DNA of 64,000 bases from Macrotrachela quadricornifera (lineage: Eukaryota > Rotifera > Eurotatoria > Philodinida > Philodinidae): positions 138,987 through 202,986 of the forward strand of contig JAJEKB010021031.1 of NCBI GenBank assembly GCA_022393335.1, given 5' to 3'. Made by a program: the position numbers and the translations under genes. The notes beneath the pieces are model-generated. The model did no database searches. It was not told the origin of the DNA and saw only the letters and a list, made by a program, of their open reading frames with translations. Below are positions 9,342 to 20,200 of the stretch, piece by piece; the first letter of the stretch is position 1; each line of letters opens with the position of its first letter.

Positions 9342-11611
9342 CTAAGCGTAGAGATCATCATCATCATAGTTATGAGCTCTTCCGAAAGCACCATCACGAT
9401 GGCATTCACAATAGCAAATTGGACTAAGGAAATCTGCACGATACCAAGTGCCACCATACCATCCCTGAACAAAATAGCAACGAAGACTTCCATCACTATA
9501 ACGATAACAAGTGCAGTTGCGTTGGATTGCACGAGTAGGATACAATACTCTTTCTTCTTGAGTTCGGCTTTTAGCTAAATACAAATATTGAGAGATGATA
9601 TTGAGAGAAATCAATTGTAAATCATATCTGCAAGTGACGTGATATAAGTGCGTTATCTTACAAAAGAAAATTACCAGCCATTACATATAATTCTACATAT
9701 TGTGTACGTCAAAACTGATACTAGTAGCTACAGTTGAATACCTAAGTCAGCGTATGGATACTCAGGAGCCGCCTGAAGGGTCGAATATTAGAGGGACGAT
9801 ATTTGTAAAACACGCGAACACCTTGAAAGAAAAGACAGTTTACATCTATTCATATACACAGATAGAGCTCGATGGGTTGTACTCACAAAAACCTGCGAAT
9901 ACCTACTTGAAACAGGTTCAAAAATGGATCCAAATCGTGTAAGTCAAAATTTGTCTGAGAACACCACTTGTTTATTCGTGAACATCTACGAACACTTCTA
10001 AAGCATGCGTGAAAATCTGTGAGCACCAGACCAATAAAAATACACACTCATCTCTACCAATCTTGACTCAAAACTTCTACTAGGGATGCAACAATGACAG
10101 TGATTCATCGGCACACCGTCCTACAGTGCACGTGTGACATGGGTAACGATGCATCGCTCGTACGATGAACCGTCGCTATTGCATCTTTAATTTTTACCGC
10201 TTTATCGAACCTATGCATATAAATATTTACTAACGTTGCTCCAACCGTATTTTGGCACACAGTTATTTGCGAACACCAGTCATTTGAAGAAATCTACCTG
10301 CCAAACATAGTATTCCAGTTATTCGAATTTGATTCTGAACCATCGTCATAAATGAGCATGAAATAAGGATTGTTGGTAGGGTCCTTACCATGAAAAATCA
10401 AAAGTTCTCGAAATTGACAGTAACATATCTTATCTTGTAAAGCTCGATGAATTATACTTACAGTAAAATATCTATAGTTTCAAAGCGTGTCCTTGTAGAG
10501 ATATTGGTCCCACAAGTTCACGAATCATGATATTGAGTTAGATCTGATTCCAGTCAAACTTATGAAACCAGTATCTTCACAAAGACACGCTCCGAGGTTA
10601 TATATATTATACTGTACGTATAATTGATCGAACTTTACAAGATAAGATATGTTACTGTCAATTTCGAGAACTTTTGATTTTTCATGGTAAGGACCCCACC
10701 AACAATCCTTATTTCATGCTCATTTATGACGATGGTTCAGAATCAAATTCGAATAACTGGAATACTATGTTTGGCAGGTAGATTTCTTCAAATGACTGGT
10801 GTGCAAAGATGACTATGTGTGCCAAAATACGGCTACAACAAGATTAGTAAAGATTTATAGACATAAATTTGATAAAGCGCTATAAGTTTTGGACCAAGAA
10901 TAATGAAAATGAATGTTTATTTTTAGTCGTCTGGTATTCACAGATTTTGAAGCATGCTTCAAAAAACCGATCAAAGTAGGTGTTTGCAGGTGTACGTAAG
11001 TACAACTCATCCAGTTCTATCTGTGTGTATGAATAGATTTAAACCATCTTTCCTTTCAAGGTGATCGCAAGTGTTCGCGTCTTTTACAAGTACCCCTACT
11101 GCAATCCATTGCTATATCCTTAATATACGCGTGAATATAGTCTCAGCATCCGTTGCATTTAACCAGAGACACACATGCACTTTTATTCGTAAGATATTTT
11201 CATTAGATTTAGCAATATCATTGACTTACCTGTGCGCGTATCTTTCTTAGGTGAGGTGATCAATGTTGACTTCATACTAAACTTCTGGCTTGAAGAATCC
11301 ATTTCGAAAACATTTTGTGCCGGAGTGATATTAACCTTCGGAACCTGAATGGTCAAAGCTTCAAAACTGTAATCATTATTAAATTTGGAAGGAAATTTGT
11401 TCGAAGGATAATCATATGAATAATTACCATAGCTTATAGATGAATTCTCATCTATACCTTTCTTTCGAGCAAAGCCATGAGCCGTCTCTGCTGAAACGAG
11501 AGCAGCTTTTGAAGGATATTCCATGCCTGATGGTGTATAATAGGATCGACATCTTGTCAAATATTCATTATATCCAGATTTCTTGTTGTATTTGGAACTT
11601 GTTTTACCCAT
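9342..11611 (-). CDS. Hypothetical two-exon protein; intron holds a foldback
   Basis: Exon 1 is 11230-11611 (start ATG 11611) and ends at a strong donor, CAG|GTAAGT, in phase 1. Exon 2 is 9342-9574, preceded by TTTGTATTTAG, and enters in the matching phase, giving about 204 residues in total. Exon 1 is polar (Ser/Lys/Tyr-rich) with no recognised domain. Exon 2 is Cys-rich (CTCYRY..CYF..ICYCEC) and ends in an acidic DDDD tail. The 1.65-kb intron is far longer than the usual 50-65 bp here because it contains a complete inverted-repeat element. I do not recognise the family. The exon pairing is an inference from splice sites and phase; each exon alone could belong to something else. Confidence 0.5.
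9780..11110. mobile_element. 1.3-kb foldback element inside an intron
   Basis: Two long arms are inverted copies: 9780 to about 10540 and about 10560 to 11110. Near the centre the match is almost exact over more than 90 bp (the block at 10380-10440 versus 10615-10690, including ACAGTAACATATCTTATCTT). Outer segments such as the ATTCATATACACAGATAGA block (9851) also reappear inverted (near 11030). There is no coding capacity. The left arm carries an extra 120 bp, explained by the nested element at 10085-10185. Confidence 0.85.
10085..10185. mobile_element. About 100-bp MITE nested in the left foldback arm
   Basis: The termini GATGCAACAATGACAGTGAT (from 10085) and GCTATTGCATC (to 10185) belong to imperfect inverted repeats of about 23-26 bp ending in TTCATCG / CGATGAA. 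The corresponding position in the other foldback arm (about 10880) lacks the segment, so it inserted after the arms formed. Confidence 0.65.
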
Positions 11612-12502
11612 TGCCGATATTTGGACTGAACCTAAATCTTTTCAATGAGGTAAACTATATCTAAAAGACAAATCACTACTAATGGGTAACAAATTACAAA
11701 TTACAAATGACAAAGGATGTTGATATCAAGCTGTCCAAAGTGGTTATGAACAATAATGACTGTATACAGATTTTCGTGAAGAGAAACTCGAATAGGCGGA
11801 TAACTAATATTCTTACACTTTCAAGTATGTGTCAACAAAAGACACTTCAATTCTTCTTTCATTATCATTTAAAAAGAAATATTTCTGTTGTAAAAAGCTT
11901 TTATTACTTGTTCTACTGCACACTTACCTCTTTTATTGAAGAAGATGAAAAGGAAACGCAATAGCAAATTAGTCAACAGCTACCCTTTCTTCTAACAAAA
12001 AGCTGATGAGTAAGGTATGAATCATTGGCGGGCCACCAGCATGACAATTGGTGGCATCTGCCACACCAAGAAAATTTAAATAAAATATTTTTTTATTTAT
12101 TTAACCAAATCAAACTCTGCAAAAGTAGAAAAAGTATTTAAAAAGTTTAGCATCGTACAAACCGCTTACTCCAGCGACATCTAATAACGAATAATCCCTA
12201 TTGGTTTAGATATAACCTGTCGATGATTAATAAACTCTCTTATTCGAAAAAAATTATCAGCTGATTTTATTTTTGTTCACGTAGATGAGTGCATTAGTTC
12301 TCATGTTTCTCTTGTCAAATAACTCATCAGAACTATAAGTTGAACTATTTCATTAAACTAAAGATTATAAATAATTATTCCTACAGTTGTTAAATGTTAC
12401 TGAATTATTACTGACAGAAGAGAGTCAAATCGAACTACAAAAAAATTAACTTTTAACGCGCGTTTTTTGTGATATTTTAGATTTAAAAGCACCAAGTGAT
12501 AA
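11612..12502. other. Intergenic, AT-rich
   Basis: No gene is supported. A small hairpin-prone stretch lies near 12030-12055 (GGGCCACCAGC...GGTGGCATC). The right part may be the 5' end of the hAT-like element that follows, but no clear terminal repeat can be fixed. Confidence 0.4.
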
Positions 12503-13606
12503 ATGTCTAAAGCAAATAATCTTCTGACAAAATATTTTAGAAAAACCAAGAAAAATATTAATAATGAACCAACAGCACAGCTTACTTTACCAACAGATGA
12601 ACAAGAAAATGAAGATATTGAAAATAAATCACCTTCTTTTAAAAATTTGAAATTGAATGAAAGTAAAGATTTATCAATGTCAACACCACCAACTTGTTCA
12701 AGAGCATCAGTATCTTTAAAAATATCAACTTTGTCACCACCAACCACAGCATATTCAATATCACCAATAAATTCAATGGCATCAACATCTTTACCAACAT
12801 CAACATGATCAACACCACCAATATGTTTAACATCACCTAGTGAACGAGATCCCTGTCATGGTCCAGCAGCGACCAAATAACTGGTATTTTTAGGACCACA
12901 TCAACCTGATTTGAAATTTCTAACAGTTGATCATCGTCATTTTTGTCGACAATGGTATTCCATGTATCCATGGTTAGAATACAGTGAAACATATAATCGT
13001 GCATCTTGTTTTGTTTGTCGTTTATCATATGGAACTGGAAAAATTGATACTTCGTTTACTGTAACTGGTTTTAATACATGGAAACATTCCATACATAGGT
13101 TTAATCATCATCAGTCTTCTACTGGGCACAAGGAAGCCATACTGACATGGAAAAATACGAAAGAAAACTACAATAATAATACCGATGTTTTAAAATTAAT
13201 AAACAAGCAACATAGAAAACAAGCTGAAGAAAATCGAGCGTACCTTGCTGAAATAATAAAAACAGTTGTATTTTTAGGTAAGCAAGACACAGCATTAGAG
13301 GCCATCGAGAATACCACCAGTCTTCAAATAGAGGAAATTTTCTTGAACTTCTTAAACCGAGAAGTTTAGATAATGAATTAATTAAAAATAATCTGCATAA
13401 ATTAAAATTTACTGTTTATAAAATTCAAAAATGAAATAATTGAATTACGTCAACAACAAATACTAACTAGAGTTTTAAATGAATGTCGTCGTGCTAAATA
13501 TTTTTCTATAATGGTTGATGAAACAAAAGATGTTGCATGTCATGAGCAAGTATCTTTAATAATTTCCGGTGAATATATCGAAAACGAAAGCGATGCTTGT
13601 ACATAA
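12503..13606 (+). pseudogene. hAT-type (TTF zinc finger/DUF4371) transposase, broken
   Basis: The frame opens at ATG 12503 with a Ser/Thr/Pro-rich N-terminus, meets stops at 12806-12808 and about 12878-12880, then continues in the same frame through HRHFCRQWYSMYPWLEYS and CFVCRL, a TTF-type zinc-finger signature found in ZMYM1-like and domesticated hAT transposases. A frameshift near 13330 moves the frame to GNFLELLKPRS, and the DUF4371 motif KYFSIMVDETKDV is seen at about 13498-13536. Coding similarity stops near 13606 where a LINE fragment begins. Two nonsense codons plus frameshift and truncation make it inactive. Confidence 0.75.
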
Positions 13607-13611
13607 TGTAG

Positions 13612-14338
13612 TGTCTCCCCTATACCCAAAAATCCTCTATAAAATCAAATAATTGAATATGTAAAAAAGTTTAGATATTTAGGGGTTCATATAACAGTAA
13701 AATTGGGATGGGAGAAATGTATAAACGAACGAATTAAATCAATAAGGACAATACATAAGGCTATGAAGTTAATTTGTAAAACAATTACGAAAAGTAATGT
13801 AAAAACTCGTAGAAGAATATATTTAGCATATGCACTTCCGTATTTTATATGGTTATTTAGTACCTGGTTCTTCTTTACGGAAAGACAAAAAGAGAAAATA
13901 GGCCATGTCTATTATACCGGTTTAAGAATTGTTTACGAACTGCAGGGTTGGGATGATATAACAACACTTGTGCTTACTAAAGAAAAATCCTTATTTGATT
14001 ATATATATAAATATTGGCATCGATTTATACCTCATTTACTTATCGCTGATGAAACTTTAGCATTTCAAATGAATTGGAATGTATATTTAAATATAACTAA
14101 CCCTGACAAAACCTGGTTTAAAATACTAGGTATAAGAAAAAATAGTTTTTTCTTTAATCGTTTACGTCTTCATGCTAAACATATCATGATAGAATGGTTA
14201 GAGTTCGAAAATGTCCATGTCAAGCAATATGAATACTATAAAAAAGCAAATAACGAAATATGCCTATTCATATACAAATACTTTATAGATAATTCAATGT
14301 ATTATTATTGATGAGTCTATTCACTCTAAAAAAAAAAG
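13612..14338 (+). mobile_element. 5'-truncated LINE (non-LTR retrotransposon) 3' end
   Basis: A reverse-transcriptase C-terminal segment is open from about 13660 to 14311 (KKFRYLGVHITVKLGWEKC, then RRRIYLAYALPYFIWLF), which fits the thumb and post-RT region of many LINE ORF2 proteins. The catalytic YxDD region is absent, as expected for 5' truncation. An A-run at 14329-14338 follows the stop by about 17 bp and is a plausible poly(A) tail. The 5' junction falls directly on the broken hAT gene, so the LINE landed in it. Confidence 0.7.
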
Positions 14339-14349
14339 AATTTTTGCCG

Positions 14350-14520
14350 AACCAAAAAAGGATCTTCCCATCGATACACGGGAAGATCCTTTATTGGTTT
14401 CGTAAAAAGCAGGTTTCGTATAAAACCAATTCGGGACACCTGTAATAAAAGGTTCCGTGAGAAAGGTTTCGTACTAAACCTTTTACACCAACGGAAAAAA
14501 AAGGTTTAATACGTACTCAT
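14350..14520. repeat. Hairpin plus GGTTTCGTA-type repeats
   Basis: AAGGATCTTCCC and GGGAAGATCCTT form a perfect 12-bp stem around ATCGATACAC (about 14357-14392), extended by ACCAAA / TTTGGT-like flanks. After it come GGTTTCGTA and AAACCTTTTAC words in both orientations. No coding frame. Possibly the same family as 176-495. Confidence 0.6.
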
Positions 14521-14553
14521 TGCCACTGAAGTTTTTTTTTGTCACCAACTCAA

Positions 14554-14756
14554 TAACTGACGAGGGAAGCTCCAGAGGTATTCAAGCAATTTAGTCTCTG
14601 CCTTGTATCCGCAAGTCGATCTGAATTAGATATGAAAAGCTAAATGCAATTTTGCACAAATTCTATTTAGCTTTTCATATCTAAGTCAGATCGACTTACC
14701 GATGCAAGGCAGAGACTAAATTGCTTGAATACTTCTGGAGCGTCCCTCGTCAGTTA
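14554..14756. mobile_element. 203-bp palindromic MITE
   Basis: TAACTGACGAGGGA at 14554 is mirrored by TCCCTCGTCAGTTA ending at 14756. The arms stay paired inward for about 90 bp (AGCAATTTAGTCTCTGCCTT near 14588; AAGGCAGAGACTAAATTGCT near 14706) with few mismatches around a short central loop. A transcript would form a long hairpin. Confidence 0.85.
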
Positions 14757-15359
14757 AAAATAACACTTAATCGTCAAGTAGTTTCTCGAATTAGTCTACA
14801 ATAAAGAGTAAATGAATTAATTTTATATAGTAAAATAAACTTACTCATACATCTCATATGAGGGTTGACCTAAAAAGAGAAAATGAGTATGTTTATTTTC
14901 TACCGTAAAACTTATCCATACTTTGATACAAAGATGCTTTTGAAATAAAACACGATTTAATTTGGATTAGATGATAAATATATCCACGAGTCCCACGTTG
15001 AGGTCAATCTAAATCACAAAATAAATTCATTTATTGAATACAACAGACTTACCGATTAACTTGCAAGGTTCCGGAAAATATCGGGTTCGGCAGTGTTGCC
15101 ACGCAACCTATAATTATATACAATTAACTAATTAACACATTCGTTACGATGTAGTCCACCGGTGGGCCATGCTATATCTTAACGAGAAAGTATATAGAAA
15201 ATCATTTTCTTTTGCTTTTTTCTAAGCAAAAGGTTAAACATAAGGAGTCATCTGTGCCGTCTCTAGTACTTTATTTGAGTCTTTTACCCCATAACAAAAT
15301 GCTTATCATTAAAACACTCAAGACAAAAAAATGATCACAGTCAGAATAGAAAGCTTTTA
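14757..15359. other. Intergenic with weak inverted repeats
   Basis: GTAAAATAAACTTACTCAT (14829) is mirrored near 14903 by ATGAGTATGTTTATTTTCTAC, a roughly 75-bp stem-loop. The rest is AT-rich and shows no gene. Confidence 0.4.
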
Positions 15360-15935
15360 CTATCTTTGCTGCCGCATAGCTGGCTTCTCTTGACTGTTGT
15401 GCCCTTCTCTTTGCATAGCAGCCAGTGCATCGTCTGCCGACATTGCGCGTAGAACCTTGTTTTTCTTCGAATGACTTGCTGATTGTTGTCTTGGACCAGG
15501 TTTCAGCTTCTCAATTGGCGTGCCAAGCAGTAAAGACCGAACAAGATTTCCACGAAACTGCAGAATGCATAGCTGCGCAAGTACGAGTACGTTATGTACT
15601 GTCAAAAAAGCTAGAATTCTAGGTTTTTTGAAAGTACATAAGCTGTTGGCAATACATGTCTCTTGAGGGTGACGGCGAAGACGCTCACACCCCCGTCTCT
15701 TGCCTGAGAGTGAGGGTGAAGGCAAAAACATAGATGCGGGCTTAGAGGGCGCATCATCTGGGTGAGGATGAGGGCGGAAGAATGGAGGCCCTAGAAGACC
15801 CCATACACTCATAGATGAGTACATGTGAATACATCTCTGTTCTGAGTGTTTTAAGGTAAATGTCGATACAAATTTATCTGTACTCGCGTATCCCTCATTG
15901 TAGTACATGTACATGTAGCAGACATGCCAATACAT
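15360..15935 (-). CDS. Uncertain ORF, 191 residues
   Basis: A long open frame in an area richer in G+C than its surroundings. The C-terminal half is basic (KKNKVLRAMSADDALAAMQ near the end) and might be a last exon, but the N-terminal half is encoded by GTACAT-type repeat sequence and shows no domain, signal peptide or start context. Most likely the frame is fortuitous, or only its end is real. Confidence 0.2.
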   Translation of the reverse strand: MYWHVCYMYMYYNEGYASTDKFVSTFTLKHSEQRCIHMYSSMSVWGLLGPPFFRPHPHPDDAPSKPASMFLPSPSLSGKRRGCERLRRHPQETCIANSLCTFKKPRILAFLTVHNVLVLAQLCILQFRGNLVRSLLLGTPIEKLKPGPRQQSASHSKKNKVLRAMSADDALAAMQREGHNSQEKPAMRQQR

Positions 15936-16180
15936 AAATTCTAGAATTCTAGGTTTTTTTGGGAGTACACCAGCTATTGACAGTACATATACATGTACCA
16001 GTACATGTCAATACATCTGAGTACATATAAAAGGTCAAATCTAGAATGCTAGATTTTTTGAGAGTACATAAGCTGTTGACAGTACCTATACATGTACCGA
16101 TACATGCCAGTACATGTCAATACATGGATGGTGGAATTGTAGCTGTTTTGGCGGTACATAATGTACTCGTACTCGCGCAG
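15605..16180. repeat. GTACAT-rich repeat, three copies of a unit of about 100 bp
   Basis: The unit begins CTAGAATTCTAGGTTTTTTG, continues AGTACATAAGCTGTTGACAG and TACATATACATGTACC, and occurs at about 15605, 15940 and 16040. The first two are separated by the 15.66-15.93 kb segment; the last two are in tandem. The words GTACATGTAC and TCTAGAATTCTAGG are self-complementary. Another GTAC-dense patch lies at 47846-48027. Confidence 0.65.
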
Positions 16181-16823
16181 CCCTCGTAGAGATAATGAAG
16201 AGTGAAGGCAAAATTGTGGATACCTAGGTAAAAGAAATTCTGATTAAGAGTGATTGATGCATGTTTTTTAGTCGATACTCGGCAAATCGAGTCGGGTCGA
16301 ATCGAATTGAATTAAACCTTCAGTGATGTTGAGTCGGATTGAGTCTTGATTTTTTCGACTCGTTTCGGTCTCTGTTATAAACTTCTTTTGACATTTATAA
16401 TGCTACATAACAAAACAAAAAGAGTTTTTAACTATGATTCTACCTACTTGTAACCAATTCCTTTTAATAGCTTATTAGTCAGACACATCTGATGACAGAA
16501 AATCGTGCATCGTATTAGAGAAATATAACTCCTATAATAATTCTTTCAAAACAAAACGCATACAATTTTGAAAGATATGGACGACAGCGTACTTTATAAA
16601 GTGAAATCTTCTCTGCCGAATAGTTTGATAGTTATAGTTTTGAACCGAACATAATTATTTAAAAAAGAAAACTTTCATAAAGAATCTTGATTTATTAGTT
16701 AGCTTTTTACAATACGAATAATTGTGATACGATACTGTGATAAATTTCAAACTTTTCCAGTCCTTTTCATCCATCATATAAATCAAACAAATATAGTATT
16801 ATTTCTTTGACAGAGTAATGTAG
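16181..16823. other. Intergenic / 3' flank of the monooxygenase gene
   Basis: Holds a short run of GAGTCGG-type words (16280-16365). On the minus strand, downstream of the monooxygenase stop, an AATAAA poly(A) signal is present (TTTATT at 16691-16696). No gene is seen. Confidence 0.45.
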
Positions 16824-17993
16824 TTACTCTAAGATGAGCTGGCTACTAACAAATTGAGACATATTCTCACTTAACAGCGCATTTTCAGTATGCAGAAATC
16901 TCACAGCTAATCTTGATTTCAAAATGTAGCTTCTGGAACGATTCAGCATCTCTTTTTCGAATTCAACAAATGCATTCTCGACTCCCCTATCTTTTCCTCT
17001 GTACTTCACCAGATAGTTCACCAAACTGACTGCATCAAGCAGTGCTTGATTGGCTCCTTGTCCTTTGAAAGGGCTCATCGGATGTACAGCATCGCCTAAC
17101 ATTGTCACACATGCTACATCCTTATTAATTCCGTCTAATGGATTTCTATCAAATATCGGACCGGCACGGACATCACAAGCTCGTGTATCACTAATCAATT
17201 TCGGTATGGGTTCATGCCAGTCCTGCGTCATGTATTTCACTCGATTCAAAAGTTCTTCCAAATCATTCTGACTGAGTTGATGGTATAGCTCATCATCCGT
17301 TGACACTTTGAACGTGAGTTGCCACATGCATTTGTCAACCGAGAAGGGTTTGACGAACAGACGTGATTTTCCATCGATTATCTGGAAAGTCTGGTTGAGA
17401 AAGAACTGATTGCCGCGATGAGATGAGATTCCATTAATGGCCCATATTCCAAGATAATTCAGATCATCTCCAAGCATTTGTTTACGGATACAGCTACGGA
17501 CTCCATCACATCCGATAAGTGCACGACCTACTGTTGATGTGCCATCAGAGAAAATGATTCTAACGTGATGAGAGTCGTCAGATATAGCTTCATATCGCTT
17601 AATTTCTTTGTTCCAATGAATGGTATTTGATGTTAGTTCGTTTATGAGACATTCACGAAGGAATTGTCGCGGAACTGTAAAATTGTTGAAGTGATGATTA
17701 AAGTTGTGCCTTTTTGGTTTTGAGAAAATGATTTCACCAAGGTTGTTGTATGTAGACGTTCGGGATATGATAGAATCACCTCCATTTTTTCGCACATTTT
17801 CACCTACACCGAGTTTTTCGAGAGCTTCAAATCCATTTTTTTGAATTGTTAAGCTATAACCTTGCCGACGAGAGTTGAAATCGGGATCACGTTCATAGAT
17901 CTGGCATCGAAATCCATTCTTTTGAAGTGCCAATGCGGTGGCGAGACCACCAATACCACCACCGATGATGATGAAATCATCCACTGTTTGCAT
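16824..17993 (-). CDS. FAD-dependent monooxygenase (flavoprotein hydroxylase family)
   Basis: A single uninterrupted frame of 389 residues. The N-terminal dinucleotide-binding fold has GGGIGG at residues 11-16 and an acidic ribose-binding Glu at 34. A mid-protein CDGVRS block (about residue 165) is the family's DG motif, and LGDAVHPMSPFKGQGANQA at about 299-316 is the GD motif that contacts FAD and the active site. Such enzymes use NAD(P)H and O2 to hydroxylate aromatic or other small substrates; the substrate here cannot be told. No signal peptide, so probably cytosolic. Lack of introns beside intron-rich neighbours, and closeness to TetX/salicylate-hydroxylase-type bacterial and fungal proteins, suggest horizontal acquisition (inference). 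Confidence 0.88.
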   Translation of the reverse strand: MQTVDDFIIIGGGIGGLATALALQKNGFRCQIYERDPDFNSRRQGYSLTIQKNGFEALEKLGVGENVRKNGGDSIISRTSTYNNLGEIIFSKPKRHNFNHHFNNFTVPRQFLRECLINELTSNTIHWNKEIKRYEAISDDSHHVRIIFSDGTSTVGRALIGCDGVRSCIRKQMLGDDLNYLGIWAINGISSHRGNQFFLNQTFQIIDGKSRLFVKPFSVDKCMWQLTFKVSTDDELYHQLSQNDLEELLNRVKYMTQDWHEPIPKLISDTRACDVRAGPIFDRNPLDGINKDVACVTMLGDAVHPMSPFKGQGANQALLDAVSLVNYLVKYRGKDRGVENAFVEFEKEMLNRSRSYILKSRLAVRFLHTENALLSENMSQFVSSQLILE

Positions 17994-19020
17994 AGATCTT
18001 GCAAGTTCGAGTCAATGATAATGAAGTCGTTGCAACAGGGGAGCTAAAATCAGTAATCGTAGAGAAGATGTACTACTATGTAAGATAAATGTATTGATAG
18101 AATTCCATTACTATTTCTCTGCATAACCATTAAAAAACAAGAAAAAGAAATTCGTCTTCATTATGTTCTAGACCTAAATCTGAACTACATTTCAAGAGTA
18201 ATTCAACGTTTCTGGCTATCGGAAAGGAGAAGAAATGTTGAAAATGTGAGCAGCTACAAAAAGAAAAATTTTATCGGTGTTCAAATATGTTAACAGTATC
18301 TAGTGTAATATAATCGAAAGAATCACATTCGCAAAGAGTAAACTAAAAAAAGAAGCATTGTTGATTCTGCCAGTTGCAAAGATCCATTTGTCAGAAATAC
18401 AAAAAATCGAAAAATGCGAGCCGAATTCTCGATCGCGCAGTGTAAGTCTTGAAATGAGTTCCTACTTTTTGAAACAGTCGGCACGATGTTCTCGCACTCA
18501 TTTTTCATGCTTTTTTTTTACATGTGACCTTTTAGTCATTTATTCGCAAATGGTGATGTTATTCATTTTCCTCGCATAGGAGAAAAAGAACATGGAAAAA
18601 TAATTTGTAGGTGAGAAAAAAATATTTACTTCACTCTCTTTCCTTCGCTTTAGTAACGATACGGTTATTACACAAACAGTCGTTGATGAAAAGAAATTAC
18701 TTTGAGATAAAACAGCACAGTAGTGACCAGAATTACTCACTCTTTGTAATTCAGCCCCTACAACGAATAAAAGTTACAATTTTTTGTATGTGCATTCATC
18801 ATTGAATGTAGGTGAACGTTGCAAGACGCAACACTACTTTAATATTCTTTCCAATGATGTATTCGAAGTTCGCATCAGTAAATAAACTTGATGATTTCGG
18901 TGTAATATAAATGTGAAGAATACGACTGAGAAGTTTAAACAAAAAATCTGTGCCCATGTGTTTTCTTCAACAAATGATTGATTTATAGAATTCTGTTTGA
19001 ATATAACCATGGAATTTCTT
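17994..19020. other. Intergenic
   Basis: Contains the promoter side of the leftward monooxygenase gene. Short open frames occur on both strands but none has coding character. Confidence 0.4.
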
Positions 19021-19027
19021 TAATAGT

Positions 19028-19121
19028 TGCCATAGAAAACAAACTATCAAGCCGCAAACATGTGAAGTCTTCTCTGAGCATTGAAATCGACAAGCTAACG
19101 TGTGATCATTCTAAAATGAGG
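19028..19121 (+). CDS. Orphan exon candidate
   Basis: An open stretch (ENKLSSRKHVKSSLSIEIDK...) is preceded by TTTCTTTAATAG and ends at ATGAGG|GTGAGT, a strong donor match. A possible partner is the acidic C-terminal frame at 20200-20354, beyond the Penelope-like fragment, but the splice phases I tried do not join cleanly. It may be a remnant of a gene broken by the retroelement. Weakly supported. Confidence 0.25.
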
Positions 19122-19197
19122 GTGAGTCGAGCAATTGCCATGATTCTTAGTTGTAATTTCATTTTTTTGCGTGTATTTTTATTTCGTAGATATTTAT

Positions 19198-20200
19198 TTA
19201 TGTATTGGCATATGGTTCGGCTATTTCTTTATAATGCACGGATGTGATAAGATTTCCATGATTGTTGTTTATTTGAAGATCAAGAAAAGAAACGCAGTTG
19301 CTAATCTCATAGCTTAATTTTATATATGAATCATGTTTATTGGCCTTTTCTAATAATTGTTGCAGTTCATTAATAGAAGTGTTTGAAGTTAAAAAAATAT
19401 CGTCAATACATCTACAGTAGAACATTATGAAAGAAAGAAGACATGTGTATAGTAAACATTTGCTATTATAATTAACTTACCGCCCGTATAATTCATTGGA
19501 TTTTTTTTTGATTTTCCACTAAGTCTTGTTCCCAATTCCACATAAATATATTAGTTAGTGTTAACGTAAATGGTGATTCCATTGTACCTTCGAGAATTTG
19601 TCGATAATATTTATCATTATAAATAAATATATATTCTGTTAATACAATATGTGCTAATTTTTCTATTGCATCAATGGTAATACCTTGTACATGTTTATAA
19701 TTGAAATGAAGAAGAAATCTTTTTAAAATAGCAATAGATTCTTTTTGTGGTAACATAGTATAAAGATCTTTAATATCAAATGTACATAAATGATTTGTTG
19801 GTTTTAATAATCCTAAATTAATATTTCTTTTCTAATCGACGAATAAGATCAACACCATCAATAATTATTGTCTGTTGTGCATGTTGATCAAATAATGGTC
19901 GAATTAAACGATCTAACATTTTTGATGTGGCAGTTGTTGGTGTATGAATAGATGAAACAATAGGTCGTAATGGTGTACCTTCCTAAAAAAGAAGAAATAG
20001 ATGATTTATATATGTATGAAATGCAAAATATATTTTGTTAAGAAGAAATTACTTTATGTGGTTTTGGTATAAGATATAGATATGATAATTTAATTTTTTC
20101 TTTATTAGGCATCATTTTGTTATATTGCCATACTTTAATTTGTTTTGTACTATTCAAATCATTTAATAAATAGACAACTTTATAAAATATTTCCGATTTT
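19198..20200 (-). pseudogene. Penelope-like (Athena-type) reverse transcriptase fragment
   Basis: Reading leftwards: LSYLYLIPKPHK (about 20055-20090), a 68-bp intron with GTAATT...TTTTAG (19983-20050), then EGTPLRPIVSSIHTPTT (from 19982), TFDIKDLYTMLPQKES (about 19755), GTMESPFTLTLTNIFMW, an intron with donor GGCG|GTAAGT near 19480, and CIDDIFLTSN with the catalytic Asp pair. These blocks match Penelope-like RTs, and the intron-containing form resembles bdelloid Athena elements. Frameshifts occur near 19831 and in an A-run near 19505, and the usual GGTMGSP glycines read GTMESP. Both ends are truncated, with no GIY-YIG domain seen. Not functional. Confidence 0.75.

Noticed and set aside
12003..12040. 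CTGATGAG resembling a hammerhead core
   Set aside because: No stem II hairpin and no GAAAC follow within reach, so the match is by chance.
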